Assembly (NCBI RefSeq): GCF_024611995.1
Contig: NZ_CP102509.1
Span: forward strand, 4,526,001-4,590,000
Source: Streptomyces sp. NBC_00162
Lineage (GTDB): Bacteria; Actinomycetota; Actinomycetes; Streptomycetales; Streptomycetaceae
DNA: 64,000 nt
Reading direction: 5' to 3'
The notes under the pieces are model-generated. The model saw only the letters and a program-made list of their open reading frames with translations. It was not told where the DNA came from and did no database searches. A program made the translations under genes and the position numbers. Every line of letters begins with the position of its first letter. Positions within the stretch are counted from its first letter, which is position 1. Below are positions 43,213 through 52,250 of this stretch, piece after piece.

Positions 43213-45120
43213 ATGCCGGAGGAATCTGTCCAGACAGCGGGGGAGTTGCGGGCACGGCTCGCGGCGCGCGGGGCGCGGTGGTCGGTCCTCGAGCACCTGG
43301 CCGACGAGGAGCCGGTGCCGCGGCCCTCGCTCGGTCTGGAGCCCGGGAGGAACCTGACCCCCGCCGAGGCGGTACGGTCCGCCGACCTGCGGGCGCTCAT
43401 CGGGCGCGAGAGCGGCAATCCGCACCTCACCCGGCGGCGGGCCGCCCACGGGCTGCTGCCCGGCACCCGGGCGGGTGTCCGGCCCGCGGCCGTCGACTGG
43501 CGCAGCCGCTGGGGCCGGTCCTGGATCACCAAGGTGAAGGACCAGAACCCGTGCGGTTCCTGCTGGGCCTTCGGCGCCGCCGGGCTGGTGGAGTCCATGG
43601 CCCGCATCGAGCACTGCGTGTGGGCCGAGCGCTCCGAGGGAGACGTGCACGACGGGCTGAGGTTTTCCTGCGGGCAGGGGTCGAACCCCGAGACGGCCCT
43701 GGACTGGATCAGGACCAACGGCGGGCTCGCCGACCCGGACTGCTGGCCGTACGGCACCCCGCCCGCCGGCCTGCCCGCCGCCCGGCGCGAGGCCTGGCGC
43801 GCCGAGTACACGCCCAGCTGGGACCGTTCGGGCCGGACCGTCCGGATCACCGACTACGTCCGCCTCGGCGACGTCGAGCAGCAGAAGGTCTGGCTGGACA
43901 CCGTCGGCCCGCTGACCGCCTGCTTCGACGTGTACGACGACTTCTTCGCCCTCGGCGCCGGGGTCTACCACCGCACCGGCGACCGACTCGCGGGCGGCCA
44001 CTGCGTGTTGATCGTCGGGTACGACGACGCGGCCGGCTGCTGGCTGTTCAAGAACTCCTGGGGCACGGGCTATCACGTCGGCGGCTACGGCCGGATCGCC
44101 TACGGCGAGGTGAACATCGACTACTGGGCCAAGTGCGGCCTGCGCGACACCAACATCGACCCGTGGAGCAAGCGCCGTCTGCACACCGGCAACGTCTACG
44201 AGAGCGGCAACGGCCGCGCCCACCGCAACTTCGAGCTGCTCGCGCGGGCCGGCGGGGGCCGTCTCCAGCACTGGTGGCGCGAGGGCGACGCCCCCTTCGG
44301 GTGGGCCCGCGCGGGCACCTTCGCGAACGACGCCTCGGGCCCGCCCGCCTTCACCGGCTCCACCTACAACCGGAACATGGAGTCCCTGCACGTGACCACC
44401 GGGGGCCGGCTGCGCCACTGGTACTACGAGCAGTCCGCCGGTGTGTGGCGCGACGGCGGCGCCTTCGGCCCGGGCGACGCGTCCGTCGGCTCGACCCCGG
44501 CGTTCATCCAGAGCGATTACGGCAAGCCGGGCAACTTCGAGGTGGTCGTGCGGACCGCGGACGGCCGCCTGAACCACTGGTGGCGGATCAACGGCGCCCC
44601 CTGGACCTGGAACGACGGCGGCTGCTTCGCCTCCGGCATCGCCCACTACGGCCCCGCCCTCGTCCAGACCCGATCCCGCCGCCTCGACCTCGTCGCCGCC
44701 CGCGCCGACGGCCGGATGCAGCTGTGGTGGCGGGACGACGCGAACGGCTTCGTCTGGCGGGCCGGGGAGGTCTTCGGCGAGGGGGCGGCCTCCGCGCCCT
44801 GCCTGATCGAGGGGCAGTACGGGGCGGTGGACGAGGACACCGCCGGTAACTACGAGCTGTGCGTGGCCGTCGCCGGCGGGCGCGTCGAGCACTGGTGGCG
44901 CGGCAACGCGAGCGGCTCGGACTGGAGCCGCAGCGCGGTCTTCGGGCACGACGTCCGGGCGGTCACCGGGATGCTCCAGGGCAGTTTCGGGTTCAACCTG
45001 GAGGTGATCGTCCTGCGCACCGACCGCCTGCTCCAGCACTACTGGCGTGGGGGTACCTCCCAGACGGAGTCTGGGGGAGGTGCCGGCTGGCACGAAGGGC
45101 CGGTGATCGGCCCCGGCTGA
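43213..45120 (+). CDS. Papain-family cysteine protease with C-terminal beta-propeller repeats
   Basis: 635 residues. Residues 90-320 are a C1 peptidase with complete catalytic set: Gln111 and Cys117 (DQNPCGSCWAF), His263 (GGHCVLIVGY) and Asn281 (FKNSWGTGY). The first 90 residues, without a signal peptide, may be a propeptide. Residues 335-635 hold six blades of about 50 residues marked LQHWWRE, LRHWYYE, LNHWWRI, MQLWWRD, VEHWWRG and LQHYWRG, as in PLL/tectonin-type lectin propellers. The last blade contains a dispersed palindromic DNA repeat (45049-45079), giving an extra GTSQTESGGG. A chagasin-like inhibitor gene follows 14 bp downstream. Confidence 0.85.
   Translation: MPEESVQTAGELRARLAARGARWSVLEHLADEEPVPRPSLGLEPGRNLTPAEAVRSADLRALIGRESGNPHLTRRRAAHGLLPGTRAGVRPAAVDWRSRWGRSWITKVKDQNPCGSCWAFGAAGLVESMARIEHCVWAERSEGDVHDGLRFSCGQGSNPETALDWIRTNGGLADPDCWPYGTPPAGLPAARREAWRAEYTPSWDRSGRTVRITDYVRLGDVEQQKVWLDTVGPLTACFDVYDDFFALGAGVYHRTGDRLAGGHCVLIVGYDDAAGCWLFKNSWGTGYHVGGYGRIAYGEVNIDYWAKCGLRDTNIDPWSKRRLHTGNVYESGNGRAHRNFELLARAGGGRLQHWWREGDAPFGWARAGTFANDASGPPAFTGSTYNRNMESLHVTTGGRLRHWYYEQSAGVWRDGGAFGPGDASVGSTPAFIQSDYGKPGNFEVVVRTADGRLNHWWRINGAPWTWNDGGCFASGIAHYGPALVQTRSRRLDLVAARADGRMQLWWRDDANGFVWRAGEVFGEGAASAPCLIEGQYGAVDEDTAGNYELCVAVAGGRVEHWWRGNASGSDWSRSAVFGHDVRAVTGMLQGSFGFNLEVIVLRTDRLLQHYWRGGTSQTESGGGAGWHEGPVIGPG
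45049..45079. repeat. Dispersed GC-rich palindromic repeat, copy 2, inside a CDS
   Basis: GGGGGTACCTCCC then AGACGGAGTCTGGGGGAG. The second part is almost identical to the reverse complement of the copy at 21981-22011. It is read in frame and adds about ten residues to the last propeller blade. Confidence 0.7.
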
Positions 45121-45134
45121 GAGGACCGAGGCGC

Positions 45135-45443
45135 GTGGAGGTACGGAGCGTCGTGCTGAGCCCCGGTGAGCCGTACGAGCTGCGGCTGACCGGGCGCGGG
45201 GCGCGCGGGTACGTGTGGACCTGGCAGATCACCGGCGACGCGGACGTGGTGGCGGTGTCGGAGGCGCCGACGGCCTCCGAGGAGGAGCTCCCGGTTCCGG
45301 GGGCGGCGGTGGAGCGGACGTACGTCGTACGGGGCCGTCCCCCGGGCGGCGGCCGGGCCCGGATCCGGTTCGCGCAGATCCGGCCGCCCTACCCGGACGA
45401 GGCCCCGTACGACGAGTTCGTCCTGGACGTGGAGGTCACCTGA
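45135..45443 (+). CDS. Chagasin-like cysteine protease inhibitor (I42 type)
   Basis: 102 residues, GTG start with AGAGGA/GAGG upstream. Aligned by eye with chagasin: VVLSPGEPYELRLTG, then GARGYVWTW where family members have NPTTGYxW, RGRPPGGGRARI near the GxGG loop, and RFAQIRPPYPDEAPYDEFVLDV where LTYMRPWxG...ERFxV is usual. No signal peptide, so it would act inside the producer or be released with the protease. It is the only gene downstream of the papain-like protease, 14 bp away, fitting a protease/inhibitor pair. Two of the three inhibitory loops are degenerate. Confidence 0.65.
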   Translation: MEVRSVVLSPGEPYELRLTGRGARGYVWTWQITGDADVVAVSEAPTASEEELPVPGAAVERTYVVRGRPPGGGRARIRFAQIRPPYPDEAPYDEFVLDVEVT

Positions 45444-46620
45444 GCACCCACCGCTGTACGGATTCCAGCGGGCCCCGGTCGAAGCGGCGCAGCCACAGCC
45501 ACGACCCGGCGGACAGGGCGAGCCCGACGGCCGCCCACAGGCCCATCACCCACCAGGGGCCGGTCCCGGCGAGCCGGCCGGCGAGGCCCAGTCCGAAGCC
45601 GTAGCAGAGCAGCATGCACAGCAGGTTCTGGGTGACGTAGCAGGTCAGGGCGGTGCGGCCGACCGAGCCGAGGGCGGTGGTGACGGGTCGCGGGATCCAC
45701 AGCCGGTCCAGGGCGACGCCGATCAGGCCGATGTAGCCGACGGCGACGAGCGGCGCGATCCCGTAGCGGCCCAGGACGAAGAAGGCGTCGCCGCCGAGGG
45801 TGGTCGCGGCGTTCAGGGGCAGTCCGAGGCCGAGGCCCCAGACCGCCATCCGGGCCCGCAGGCGCCGGCCCGCGCCGGTGGGGCCGAAGGCGCCCGCGCG
45901 GTGCAGCCGGACGCCGAGGAGGAAGAGGAACACCAGCAGGCCGAAGGAGAAGACGGGCTCGATGCGCAGCGCGAGGAAGTGCTCCAGCCGGAAGGCGATC
46001 TGGGCGCCGTAGCCTCCTTGCGCGTACAGCTCGACGGCGGCCGCCTCCGGCGCCTTCGGCGTGCCGTCGCCGGGCCGGGCGACGGCCGCCAGGGTCACCA
46101 GGGAGACCAGGGTCAGGTGCACGGAGGCGGCCGTCCACATGGCGCGCCTGCGGACCTTCTCGGAGCGGGCGAGCAGCCAGGCGACGAGGAGGGCGGTGAC
46201 GGCGTACCCCATCAGCACGTCCCACGCGAAGACGAGGACGAAGTGGACGGTGCCCTCGGCGAAGAGGAAGGCGGCGCGCCGCGGGTAGCGGCCCGGCCAC
46301 GGCTCGCCGCGGCGGGCGGCGGAGTCGTACTGGATGGCCAGGCCCACCCCGAACAGGACCGTCAGCAGCGCCAGGAACTTGCCGTCCGCGAGGAAGCGGA
46401 AGACGCTCTCGGCGATTGTCGCGGCGGAGGGGTCGGCGAGAGGGTCGGAGGAGGAGAACCCGCCCTGGAGCACGCTCCACTCCGAGCCGGGCGAGGCGAA
46501 GATCCAGACGTTGGTCATGAGCGTGCCGAGGATGGCGGCGCCGCGCAGTACGTCGAGGAGGGGGAGCCGGGCGGTCGTCGGGTTCACCGGGACGGTGGTC
46601 AGGGTGTCGGTGTCGGCCAT
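45436..46620 (-). CDS. DUF418-family multi-spanning membrane protein
   Basis: 394 residues from the ATG at 46618-46620; upstream in-frame residues cross the divergent promoter. About 9-10 membrane helices; signature DVLRGAAILGTLMTN near the N-terminus and the C-terminal DUF418 core (GRTALTCYVTQNLL, GPWWVMGLWAAVG). Related to YeiB-like proteins; function unknown. Its 3' end overlaps the end of the chagasin-like gene by 8 bp (convergent). Confidence 0.85.
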   Translation of the reverse strand: MADTDTLTTVPVNPTTARLPLLDVLRGAAILGTLMTNVWIFASPGSEWSVLQGGFSSSDPLADPSAATIAESVFRFLADGKFLALLTVLFGVGLAIQYDSAARRGEPWPGRYPRRAAFLFAEGTVHFVLVFAWDVLMGYAVTALLVAWLLARSEKVRRRAMWTAASVHLTLVSLVTLAAVARPGDGTPKAPEAAAVELYAQGGYGAQIAFRLEHFLALRIEPVFSFGLLVFLFLLGVRLHRAGAFGPTGAGRRLRARMAVWGLGLGLPLNAATTLGGDAFFVLGRYGIAPLVAVGYIGLIGVALDRLWIPRPVTTALGSVGRTALTCYVTQNLLCMLLCYGFGLGLAGRLAGTGPWWVMGLWAAVGLALSAGSWLWLRRFDRGPLESVQRWVLR

Positions 46621-46726
46621 GACTTCAGCGTCCCGGCGCGCGGGGCTCCGTACCTCGTGCGGGTGGACGAAAGCGCGGTACATCCTTCGATGCAGTCTTG
46701 GATGCTGAGACACGACACGGCTGTAC

Positions 46727-46746
46727 ACAGCATGTATCTATGCTGT
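46727..46746. promoter_or_regulatory. Inverted repeat before the GntR gene
   Basis: ACAGCAT-GTATCT-ATGCTGT, 7-bp perfect arms and 6-bp centre, ending 4 bp before the ATG at 46751. Position and shape suit autoregulation by the GntR protein. There is no ribosome site between it and the start codon. Confidence 0.55.
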
Positions 46747-46750
46747 GCCC

Positions 46751-47392
46751 ATGTCAGCACCCGCACCCGCCGCCGACCGCGTCTACCGGCACATCAAGCA
46801 GGGCGTTCTCGACCGCCGGTACGAGGGCGGCACGCTCCTCACCGAGGGCGAGGTCGCCGAGGCCGTGGGCGTCTCCCGCACACCGGTGCGCGAGGCGTTG
46901 CTGCGCCTGGAGACCGAGGGGCTGATCCGGCTCTACCCCAAGAAGGGCGCGCTGGTCCTGGCCGTGTCGGTGCAGGAGATCGCGGATGTCGTCGAAACCC
47001 GGCTGCTGGTCGAGGAGTTCACCGTACGGCGGGCCGTTCCGGCCCCGGCCGCGCTGCTCGGGCGGCTGGAGGAACTGCTGCGCGCGCAGGAGCGGCACGC
47101 GGACAGCGGGGACCTGGCGGCTTTCGCCGTCGAGGACCGCTGCTTCCACGCCGAGATCGTCCGGCACGCCGGCAACCAGATCCTCTCCCGGCTCTACGAC
47201 CAACTGCGCGACCGGCAGCTGCGGATGGGCGTCGCGGTGATGCACGCCCATCCGGACCGGGTCGCGCAGAACCTCGTCGAGCACCGCGAGATCCTGACGG
47301 CGCTGCGGGCGGGCGACGCGGACCGCGCGGCGGCGTGCGTACGGGCGCACCTGGGCCGGGTCGGATCCCTGATGCGCGGGGACGCCCGGTGA
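46751..47392 (+). CDS. GntR-family regulator, FadR/FCD subfamily
   Basis: 213 residues from the ATG at 46751; a GTG at 46745 would lie in the inverted repeat. Winged HTH LTEGEVAEAVGVSRTPVREALLRLETEGL, then an all-helical FCD ligand domain with metal-type residues (DRCFHAEIVRHAGN, HREILTALRAGD). It shares a GTGA overlap with the following MFS gene, so it probably controls uptake or export of its ligand. Ligand unknown. Confidence 0.9.
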   Translation: MSAPAPAADRVYRHIKQGVLDRRYEGGTLLTEGEVAEAVGVSRTPVREALLRLETEGLIRLYPKKGALVLAVSVQEIADVVETRLLVEEFTVRRAVPAPAALLGRLEELLRAQERHADSGDLAAFAVEDRCFHAEIVRHAGNQILSRLYDQLRDRQLRMGVAVMHAHPDRVAQNLVEHREILTALRAGDADRAAACVRAHLGRVGSLMRGDAR

Positions 47393-48729
47393 GCGCCCTC
47401 GATCCTCCGGGCGGGCGGAAGGCCGTCGCCGTCTGGTCCATCGGCGTCGCCGTCTACTTCGTGGCGGTGATCTTCCGTACCAGCCTGGGCGTCGCCGGAC
47501 TCGACGCCGCCGACCGCTTCCACGTCAACGCCTCGGCGCTGGCGACCTTCTCGCTGCTCCAGCTCCTGGTGTACGCGGGGATGCAGATACCGGTGGGGCT
47601 GATGGTGGACCGGCTCGGCACCAAGAAGGTGCTGACGCTCGGAGCCGTCCTCTTCACCACCGGACAGCTCGCCTTCGCGCTGTCCCCCTCGTACGAGATG
47701 GCGCTGGCCGCCCGGGCCCTGCTGGGCTGCGGCGACGCCATGACCTTCATCTCGGTGCTGCGGCTCGGCACCCGGTGGTTCCCGGCCCGGCGCGGGCCGC
47801 TGATGGCGCAGCTGGCGGGGCTGGTCGGGATGGCGGGCAACCTCGTCTCCACGCTGGTGCTGGCGCCAGTCCTGCACGGGGTCGGCTGGGTGCCGGCCTT
47901 CGCGGGGAGCGCGGCGGCGGGGCTGGTCGTCCTGGTCCCGCTGGTGCTGTTCCTGCGCGACCATCCGGACGGGCACGCGGCGCCGCCGGTCGCGCGGGGC
48001 GCGGGCGGGGGCTTCGTCCGCCGCCAGATCCGCGAGTCCTGGAGCGAACCGGGCACCCGGCTCGGACTGTGGGTGCACTTCACCACGCAGTTCCCGGCGA
48101 TGGTCTTCCTGCTGCTGTGGGGCATGCCGTTCCTGGTCGAGGCGCAGGGCCTGTCCCGGACCACCGCGGGCGGCCTGCTCACGCTGGTGGTCGCCTCCAA
48201 CATGGCGCTGGGCCTCGTCTACGGCCAGATCGTCGGCCGCCGCCAGTCCTCGCGGATACCCCTCGCCCTGGGCACGGTGGGCCTGACGGCCCTGCTCTGG
48301 GCGGCGGTCCTCGTCTACCCGGGCGACCGGGCCCCGATGTGGCTGCTGATCACCCTGTGCCTGGTGCTGGGGTCCTGCGGACCGGCGTCGATGATCGGCT
48401 TCGACTTCGCCCGCCCGGCCAACCCGGCGGACCGCCAGGGCACCGCCTCCGGGATCACGAACATGGGCGGCTTCATCGCCTCGATGACCACCCTGCTGGC
48501 GGTGGGTATCCTCCTGGACGCCACCGGCGACAACTACCGCATCGCGTTCTCGACGGTGTTCGTCCTGGAGGCGCTCGGCGTCACGCAGATCCTCCGGCTG
48601 CGCGGCCGGGCCCTGTCCCGCGAGGCCGCCGGAGGCCGCGCCGTGGTCCCCGCGCCGCGGGCCCCGCAACCGGAGCAGGCCTCTCGCGCGTGTCCCCTTC
48701 CGGAGACGTCGGGGCGCGGGCCACAGTAG
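47389..48729 (+). CDS. MFS transporter
   Basis: 446 residues with twelve hydrophobic segments. Major-facilitator signature between helices 2 and 3: GLMVDRLGTKKVL; FARPANPADRQGTASGITNMGG is the matching loop in the second half. A C-terminal about 40-residue tail (Ala/Pro/Gly) is variable. Co-translated with the GntR regulator. Substrate unknown; drug, sugar or organic-acid transport cannot be told apart. Confidence 0.9.
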   Translation: MSALDPPGGRKAVAVWSIGVAVYFVAVIFRTSLGVAGLDAADRFHVNASALATFSLLQLLVYAGMQIPVGLMVDRLGTKKVLTLGAVLFTTGQLAFALSPSYEMALAARALLGCGDAMTFISVLRLGTRWFPARRGPLMAQLAGLVGMAGNLVSTLVLAPVLHGVGWVPAFAGSAAAGLVVLVPLVLFLRDHPDGHAAPPVARGAGGGFVRRQIRESWSEPGTRLGLWVHFTTQFPAMVFLLLWGMPFLVEAQGLSRTTAGGLLTLVVASNMALGLVYGQIVGRRQSSRIPLALGTVGLTALLWAAVLVYPGDRAPMWLLITLCLVLGSCGPASMIGFDFARPANPADRQGTASGITNMGGFIASMTTLLAVGILLDATGDNYRIAFSTVFVLEALGVTQILRLRGRALSREAAGGRAVVPAPRAPQPEQASRACPLPETSGRGPQ

Positions 48730-48743
48730 GGGGATCTGCCGGA

Positions 48744-49727
48744 ATGTGGACCAGAGCGTCCGCCGCCACCGTGCCGGTGGCGGACCGATTCGAGTGGTTC
48801 AACGAACTCGTCGCCTCCGCCCTGATCCCGACGGCCATCAAGAGCGAGGAGTCCGCCGACTTCCGGGCCGAGGCGGCAATGCTGGACCTCGGCGTCACCC
48901 AGGTGTCCACCTTCGCGCACTCGCCCCTGAGCTCGCGCCGCACGCCCGCCCTGATCCGGCGCGGGGACCCGGAGCAGTACCAGCTGGCGCTGATCACCGG
49001 GGGCCGGTGGTGGATGTCCCATAGCGGCGGCGACGAGGATTTCGGCGTCGGCGACATGATCCTCTGGGACACCTCGCGCCCCCAGGAGACCGTCGCCCAC
49101 CCCGGGGACGGCCCGAGCCGGTCGGTCATCCTCCATCTGCCGAAGGACGTCCTGCCCCTGCGGTCGGGCCGGGTCGACCGGCTGCTCGGCCGGCGCATCG
49201 CCTCGGACAGCGGCATGGCGGCCGTCCTGGCCGGGTTCATCGCCTCGCTCGGCGAGCACGGCTCCGCATGCGAGCCGCAGGAGCTGCGCCGACTGGGCTC
49301 GGTGGCCGTCGATCTGGCCGCCGCCTGCCTGGCCCACCGCCTCGACGCCTACGGGGAACTCCCCGCCGAGGCCCGCGCGCGGGCCCTGCGCGAACGGATC
49401 GACGCCTTCATCGAGCACAACCTCGGGGATCCGGCGCTCACCCCGGGCCTGATCGCCGCCGCGCACGGCATCTCCGTACGGAGCCTGCACGTGCTCTTCG
49501 GCGAGGAGGGTGAGAGCGTCTCGGCCGCCGTCCGGCGCCGTCGCCTGGAGCGCGCCCGCGCCGATCTGGCCCGCCCGGAGCTGGCCGGCCGGCCCGTCCA
49601 CGACATCGCGGCCCGCTGGTGCTTCACCAGCGCCCCGGCCTTCAGCCGCGCCTTCCGCGCGGCCTACGGGCTCAGTCCCACCGAGTTCCGCAGCGCGGCC
49701 GCGCTCAAGGCCGGAACACCGCGCTGA
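48744..49727 (+). CDS. AraC-family transcriptional regulator
   Basis: 327 residues. N-terminal cupin-like AraC-binding domain (residues 20-185: FEWFNELVASALIPT, WWMSHSGGDEDFGVGDMILWDTSRP) and two C-terminal HTH (ALTPGLIAAAHGISVRSLHVLF, VHDIAARWCFTSAPAFSRAFRAAYGLSPTEFR). It follows the MFS gene by 14 bp and may belong to the same transcript. Inducer unknown. Confidence 0.9.
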   Translation: MWTRASAATVPVADRFEWFNELVASALIPTAIKSEESADFRAEAAMLDLGVTQVSTFAHSPLSSRRTPALIRRGDPEQYQLALITGGRWWMSHSGGDEDFGVGDMILWDTSRPQETVAHPGDGPSRSVILHLPKDVLPLRSGRVDRLLGRRIASDSGMAAVLAGFIASLGEHGSACEPQELRRLGSVAVDLAAACLAHRLDAYGELPAEARARALRERIDAFIEHNLGDPALTPGLIAAAHGISVRSLHVLFGEEGESVSAAVRRRRLERARADLARPELAGRPVHDIAARWCFTSAPAFSRAFRAAYGLSPTEFRSAAALKAGTPR

Positions 49728-49817
49728 AACCTGCGCCCCGGGCGGGGCGGACCCCCGTCCCACCCCGCCCGAACGTGCGCAGTGAGGTCGAGACTAGGGA
49801 AGGGCGACCACCGGGTG

Positions 49818-49860
49818 TGTGCCGTGCGCGCAGAGTTTGTTGATCTTGCGCGCAGGCACA
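49818..49860. terminator. Hairpin between AraC and mycothiol-enzyme genes
   Basis: TGTGCC-G-TGCGCGCA (49818-49832) pairs with TGCGCGCA-GGCACA (49847-49860), 14 pairs with one bulged base and a 14-nt loop, between convergent genes. There is no T-run. Confidence 0.6.
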
Positions 49861-49869
49861 GGCCGGCGA

Positions 49870-50694
49870 TTACGGCGTCACGGCGAACGCCGCCAGGATG
49901 GCCTCGGCCAGCTGCGCGTCGCCCTCGATCTTCACCCGGTCGGCGACGGTGTGCGCGCGGACCCGGCCCGCGGCGAGGCGGACGTACGTCTCCCAGTCCA
50001 GCGTGAGCGTCACGGCCGGCCCCAGCGACGGGGCCTTGTCCACCGTCCCCCGCCCCTCGGCGTCGACCCGTACCGTCCGCATGAACTCCAGCGCACCGTG
50101 CACGTCGATCACCACGGCCGAGTTCGCCGGGGCGCCCGCCCGCTTCGCGACCACCTTCGGCAGCCCGGAGAGCAGGATGTCCCGGGCCACGTACGCACCC
50201 GGTGAGTCCCAGTTGCCCGGCACGCCCAGCGCCGCCCGCAGGTCCTGCTCGTGGATCCAGACGTCGAACGCCCGCAGCCGCAGCGCCTGCTCCAGCGTCA
50301 CCTGGTCACCCAGCGGGCCCCGCACCATCGTGGCCGGATCCCGCTTCTCGTTCCGCAGCTGCCGCGACCGCCGGATGACGGTGTACTCGAGCTCCGAGGT
50401 CATCTCCGGCGCGGTGTGGTGCCGCCGTACGTCGACCTGCACCTCCATGTACCGGCTGAACTCGTCCACCACGTGCCGCAGGTCCCGGGCCACGGTGTGG
50501 ATCGGCCGCGGGTCTCCGAGCTGCTCGCATTCGATCCCGATGATGTGCGAGACGACGTCACGGACCGACCAGCCGGGGCACGGCGTCGCCCGGTTCCACT
50601 CGCCCTCCGTCAGCGGGAGGACCAGCTCGGATATTGCCTCGATGGAGTGCGTCCACGCGTCGGCATAGGGCTGAAGGCTGGGATGGACGGTCAA
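49870..50694 (-). CDS. Maleylpyruvate isomerase-family mycothiol-dependent enzyme
   Basis: 274 residues. N-terminal DinB-like four-helix domain (WNRATPCPGWSVRDVVSHIIGIE) with the metal-binding histidine, and the second ligand region FDVWIHEQDLRAAL. The C-terminal part (residues 185-274, VVIDVHGALEFMRTVRVD, DWETYVRLAAGR) is SCP2/MDMPI_C-like. Members of this family use mycothiol as cofactor for isomerase or transferase reactions; the substrate is unknown. Divergent from the nitrilase gene. Confidence 0.88.
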   Translation of the reverse strand: MTVHPSLQPYADAWTHSIEAISELVLPLTEGEWNRATPCPGWSVRDVVSHIIGIECEQLGDPRPIHTVARDLRHVVDEFSRYMEVQVDVRRHHTAPEMTSELEYTVIRRSRQLRNEKRDPATMVRGPLGDQVTLEQALRLRAFDVWIHEQDLRAALGVPGNWDSPGAYVARDILLSGLPKVVAKRAGAPANSAVVIDVHGALEFMRTVRVDAEGRGTVDKAPSLGPAVTLTLDWETYVRLAAGRVRAHTVADRVKIEGDAQLAEAILAAFAVTP

Positions 50695-50850
50695 CGGGAC
50701 CCCTCGCGGTGCTGTTCAGTGGCGCGTTCTGGAAGCTCTGGACATCAGACTCGGTTTCCAAAACTACGCTGCCGGTGAGCACCCCGGCAGTGCTTTCGTG
50801 TGACGATCGTAGGCCCGAGTTGAAGGCTGGAATGCCAGGACGGTGGTAAT

Positions 50851-51648
50851 GTGCGCGCCTCGCTGATTCAAATCGCAGTGAACGAGGGCGAGTCGGTCGA
50901 TTCCCGGCGTGCCCGCGCGGCCGAGCTCGTACGGGAGCAGGCAGGCTCCGACCTCGTCGTGCTGCCCGAACTGTGGACGGTCGGGGCGTTCGCGTACGAG
51001 CAGTTCGAGACCGAGGCGGAGCCGCTGGACGGCCCGACCTACGCGGCCATGTCCGAGGCCGCCCGCGACGCCGGGGTCTGGCTGCACGCGGGCTCGGTCG
51101 TGGAGCGGGCGGGCGACGGCTCGCTCTACAACACCACCCTCGTCCTCTCCCCGGAGGGCGAGCTGGCCGCCACCTACCGCAAGATCCACCGGTTCGGCTT
51201 CGACCAGGGCGAAGCGGTGCTCATGGCGGCGGGCGACTCCCTGACCACGGTGGAGCTGCCGGAACAGACCCTCGGCATCGCCACCTGCTACGACCTGCGC
51301 TTCCCCGAACTGTTCCGCGGCCTGGTCGACGCCGGGGCCACCACGATGGTCGTCGCCGCCGGTTGGCCCGCGCGGCGCCGGTCGCACTGGACCCTGCTCA
51401 GCCGGGCGCGGGCGGTCGAGGACCAGTCGTACGTCCTGGCGTGCGGGCTGGCCGGCACCCACGCGGGCGTCGAACAGGCCGGGCACAGCCTGGTGGTGGA
51501 CCCCTGGGGCGAGGTCCTGGCCGAGGCGGGACCCGGCGAGGACGTCCTCACGGTCGACCTCGACCCGGACAAGGTCACCGACACCCGCGCCCAGTTCCCG
51601 GCCCTCAAGGACCGCATGCTGGGGATCCGGACCCCGGCCGCCCGGTGA
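50851..51648 (+). CDS. Carbon-nitrogen hydrolase (nitrilase superfamily, Nit2-like)
   Basis: 265 residues with the Glu-Lys-Cys triad: LPELW, YRKIHRFGF and CYDLRFPELF. The size and 'TCYDLRFPE' favour a Nit2/omega-amidase-like or NIT-type acyl amidase. GTG start; GGTGG is the only upstream purine-rich stretch. Overlaps the following acetyltransferase by GTGA, so the two form an operon. Confidence 0.92.
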   Translation: MRASLIQIAVNEGESVDSRRARAAELVREQAGSDLVVLPELWTVGAFAYEQFETEAEPLDGPTYAAMSEAARDAGVWLHAGSVVERAGDGSLYNTTLVLSPEGELAATYRKIHRFGFDQGEAVLMAAGDSLTTVELPEQTLGIATCYDLRFPELFRGLVDAGATTMVVAAGWPARRRSHWTLLSRARAVEDQSYVLACGLAGTHAGVEQAGHSLVVDPWGEVLAEAGPGEDVLTVDLDPDKVTDTRAQFPALKDRMLGIRTPAAR

Positions 51649-52172
51649 CCGGGGACGCGGCGCCGGACCACGGCCTGCGGCGGCGCGAGCCCGCCGACCT
51701 CGACGCGTGCGCCGGGGTGCTCGCCGCCGTCCACGCGCACGACGGCTACCCGGTGAACTGGCCCGACCGTCCCGCGCAGTGGCTCGACCCGCCCTCCCTG
51801 CTCGCCGCCTGGGTGGCGGCATCCGGCGGCCGCGTGACCGGCCACGTCGGCCTGTCCCGCAGCGGAGCGGGAGACGCGGCGCCGGCCCTGTGGAGCCGCC
51901 GCGCGGGTGTCCCCGCCGACCGCACCGCGGTGATCAGCCGGCTGTTCGTCTCGCCCGGGGCCCGCGGCCGGGGGACCGGCGCCCTGCTGCTGGAGCGGGC
52001 CGCGCGGGACGCGCGCGAGCGCTCGCTGCATCCCGTGCTCGACGTCCTGGCCTCCGACACGGCGGCGGCAGCCCTCTACGAAAGCCTGGGCTGGAGCCGC
52101 CTGGCCACCGTGGAGCAGCGGTGGAGCCCGGAGCAGACGGTGCGCGTGCACTGCTACGCGGCGCCCGCCTGA
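51645..52172 (+). CDS. GNAT-family N-acetyltransferase
   Basis: 175 residues. Acetyl-CoA loop in VISRLFVSPGARGRGTGALLLERA and the closing ALYESLGWSRLATVEQRW. Translationally coupled to the nitrilase-like gene. Acceptor unknown. Confidence 0.88.
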   Translation: MTGDAAPDHGLRRREPADLDACAGVLAAVHAHDGYPVNWPDRPAQWLDPPSLLAAWVAASGGRVTGHVGLSRSGAGDAAPALWSRRAGVPADRTAVISRLFVSPGARGRGTGALLLERAARDARERSLHPVLDVLASDTAAAALYESLGWSRLATVEQRWSPEQTVRVHCYAAPA

Positions 52173-52250
52173 CGGTCTCACCCGCACCCCGGTCCTCCTC
52201 CTCGTCCCCGGGCCTGCAGCGCTGATCCGTGGCCGCGATAGGTTGCCGTC

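Noticed and set aside
42961..45093. 710-codon open frame antisense to the protease
   Set aside because: The forward frame has a full papain active site and periodic blades; the antisense frame has neither.
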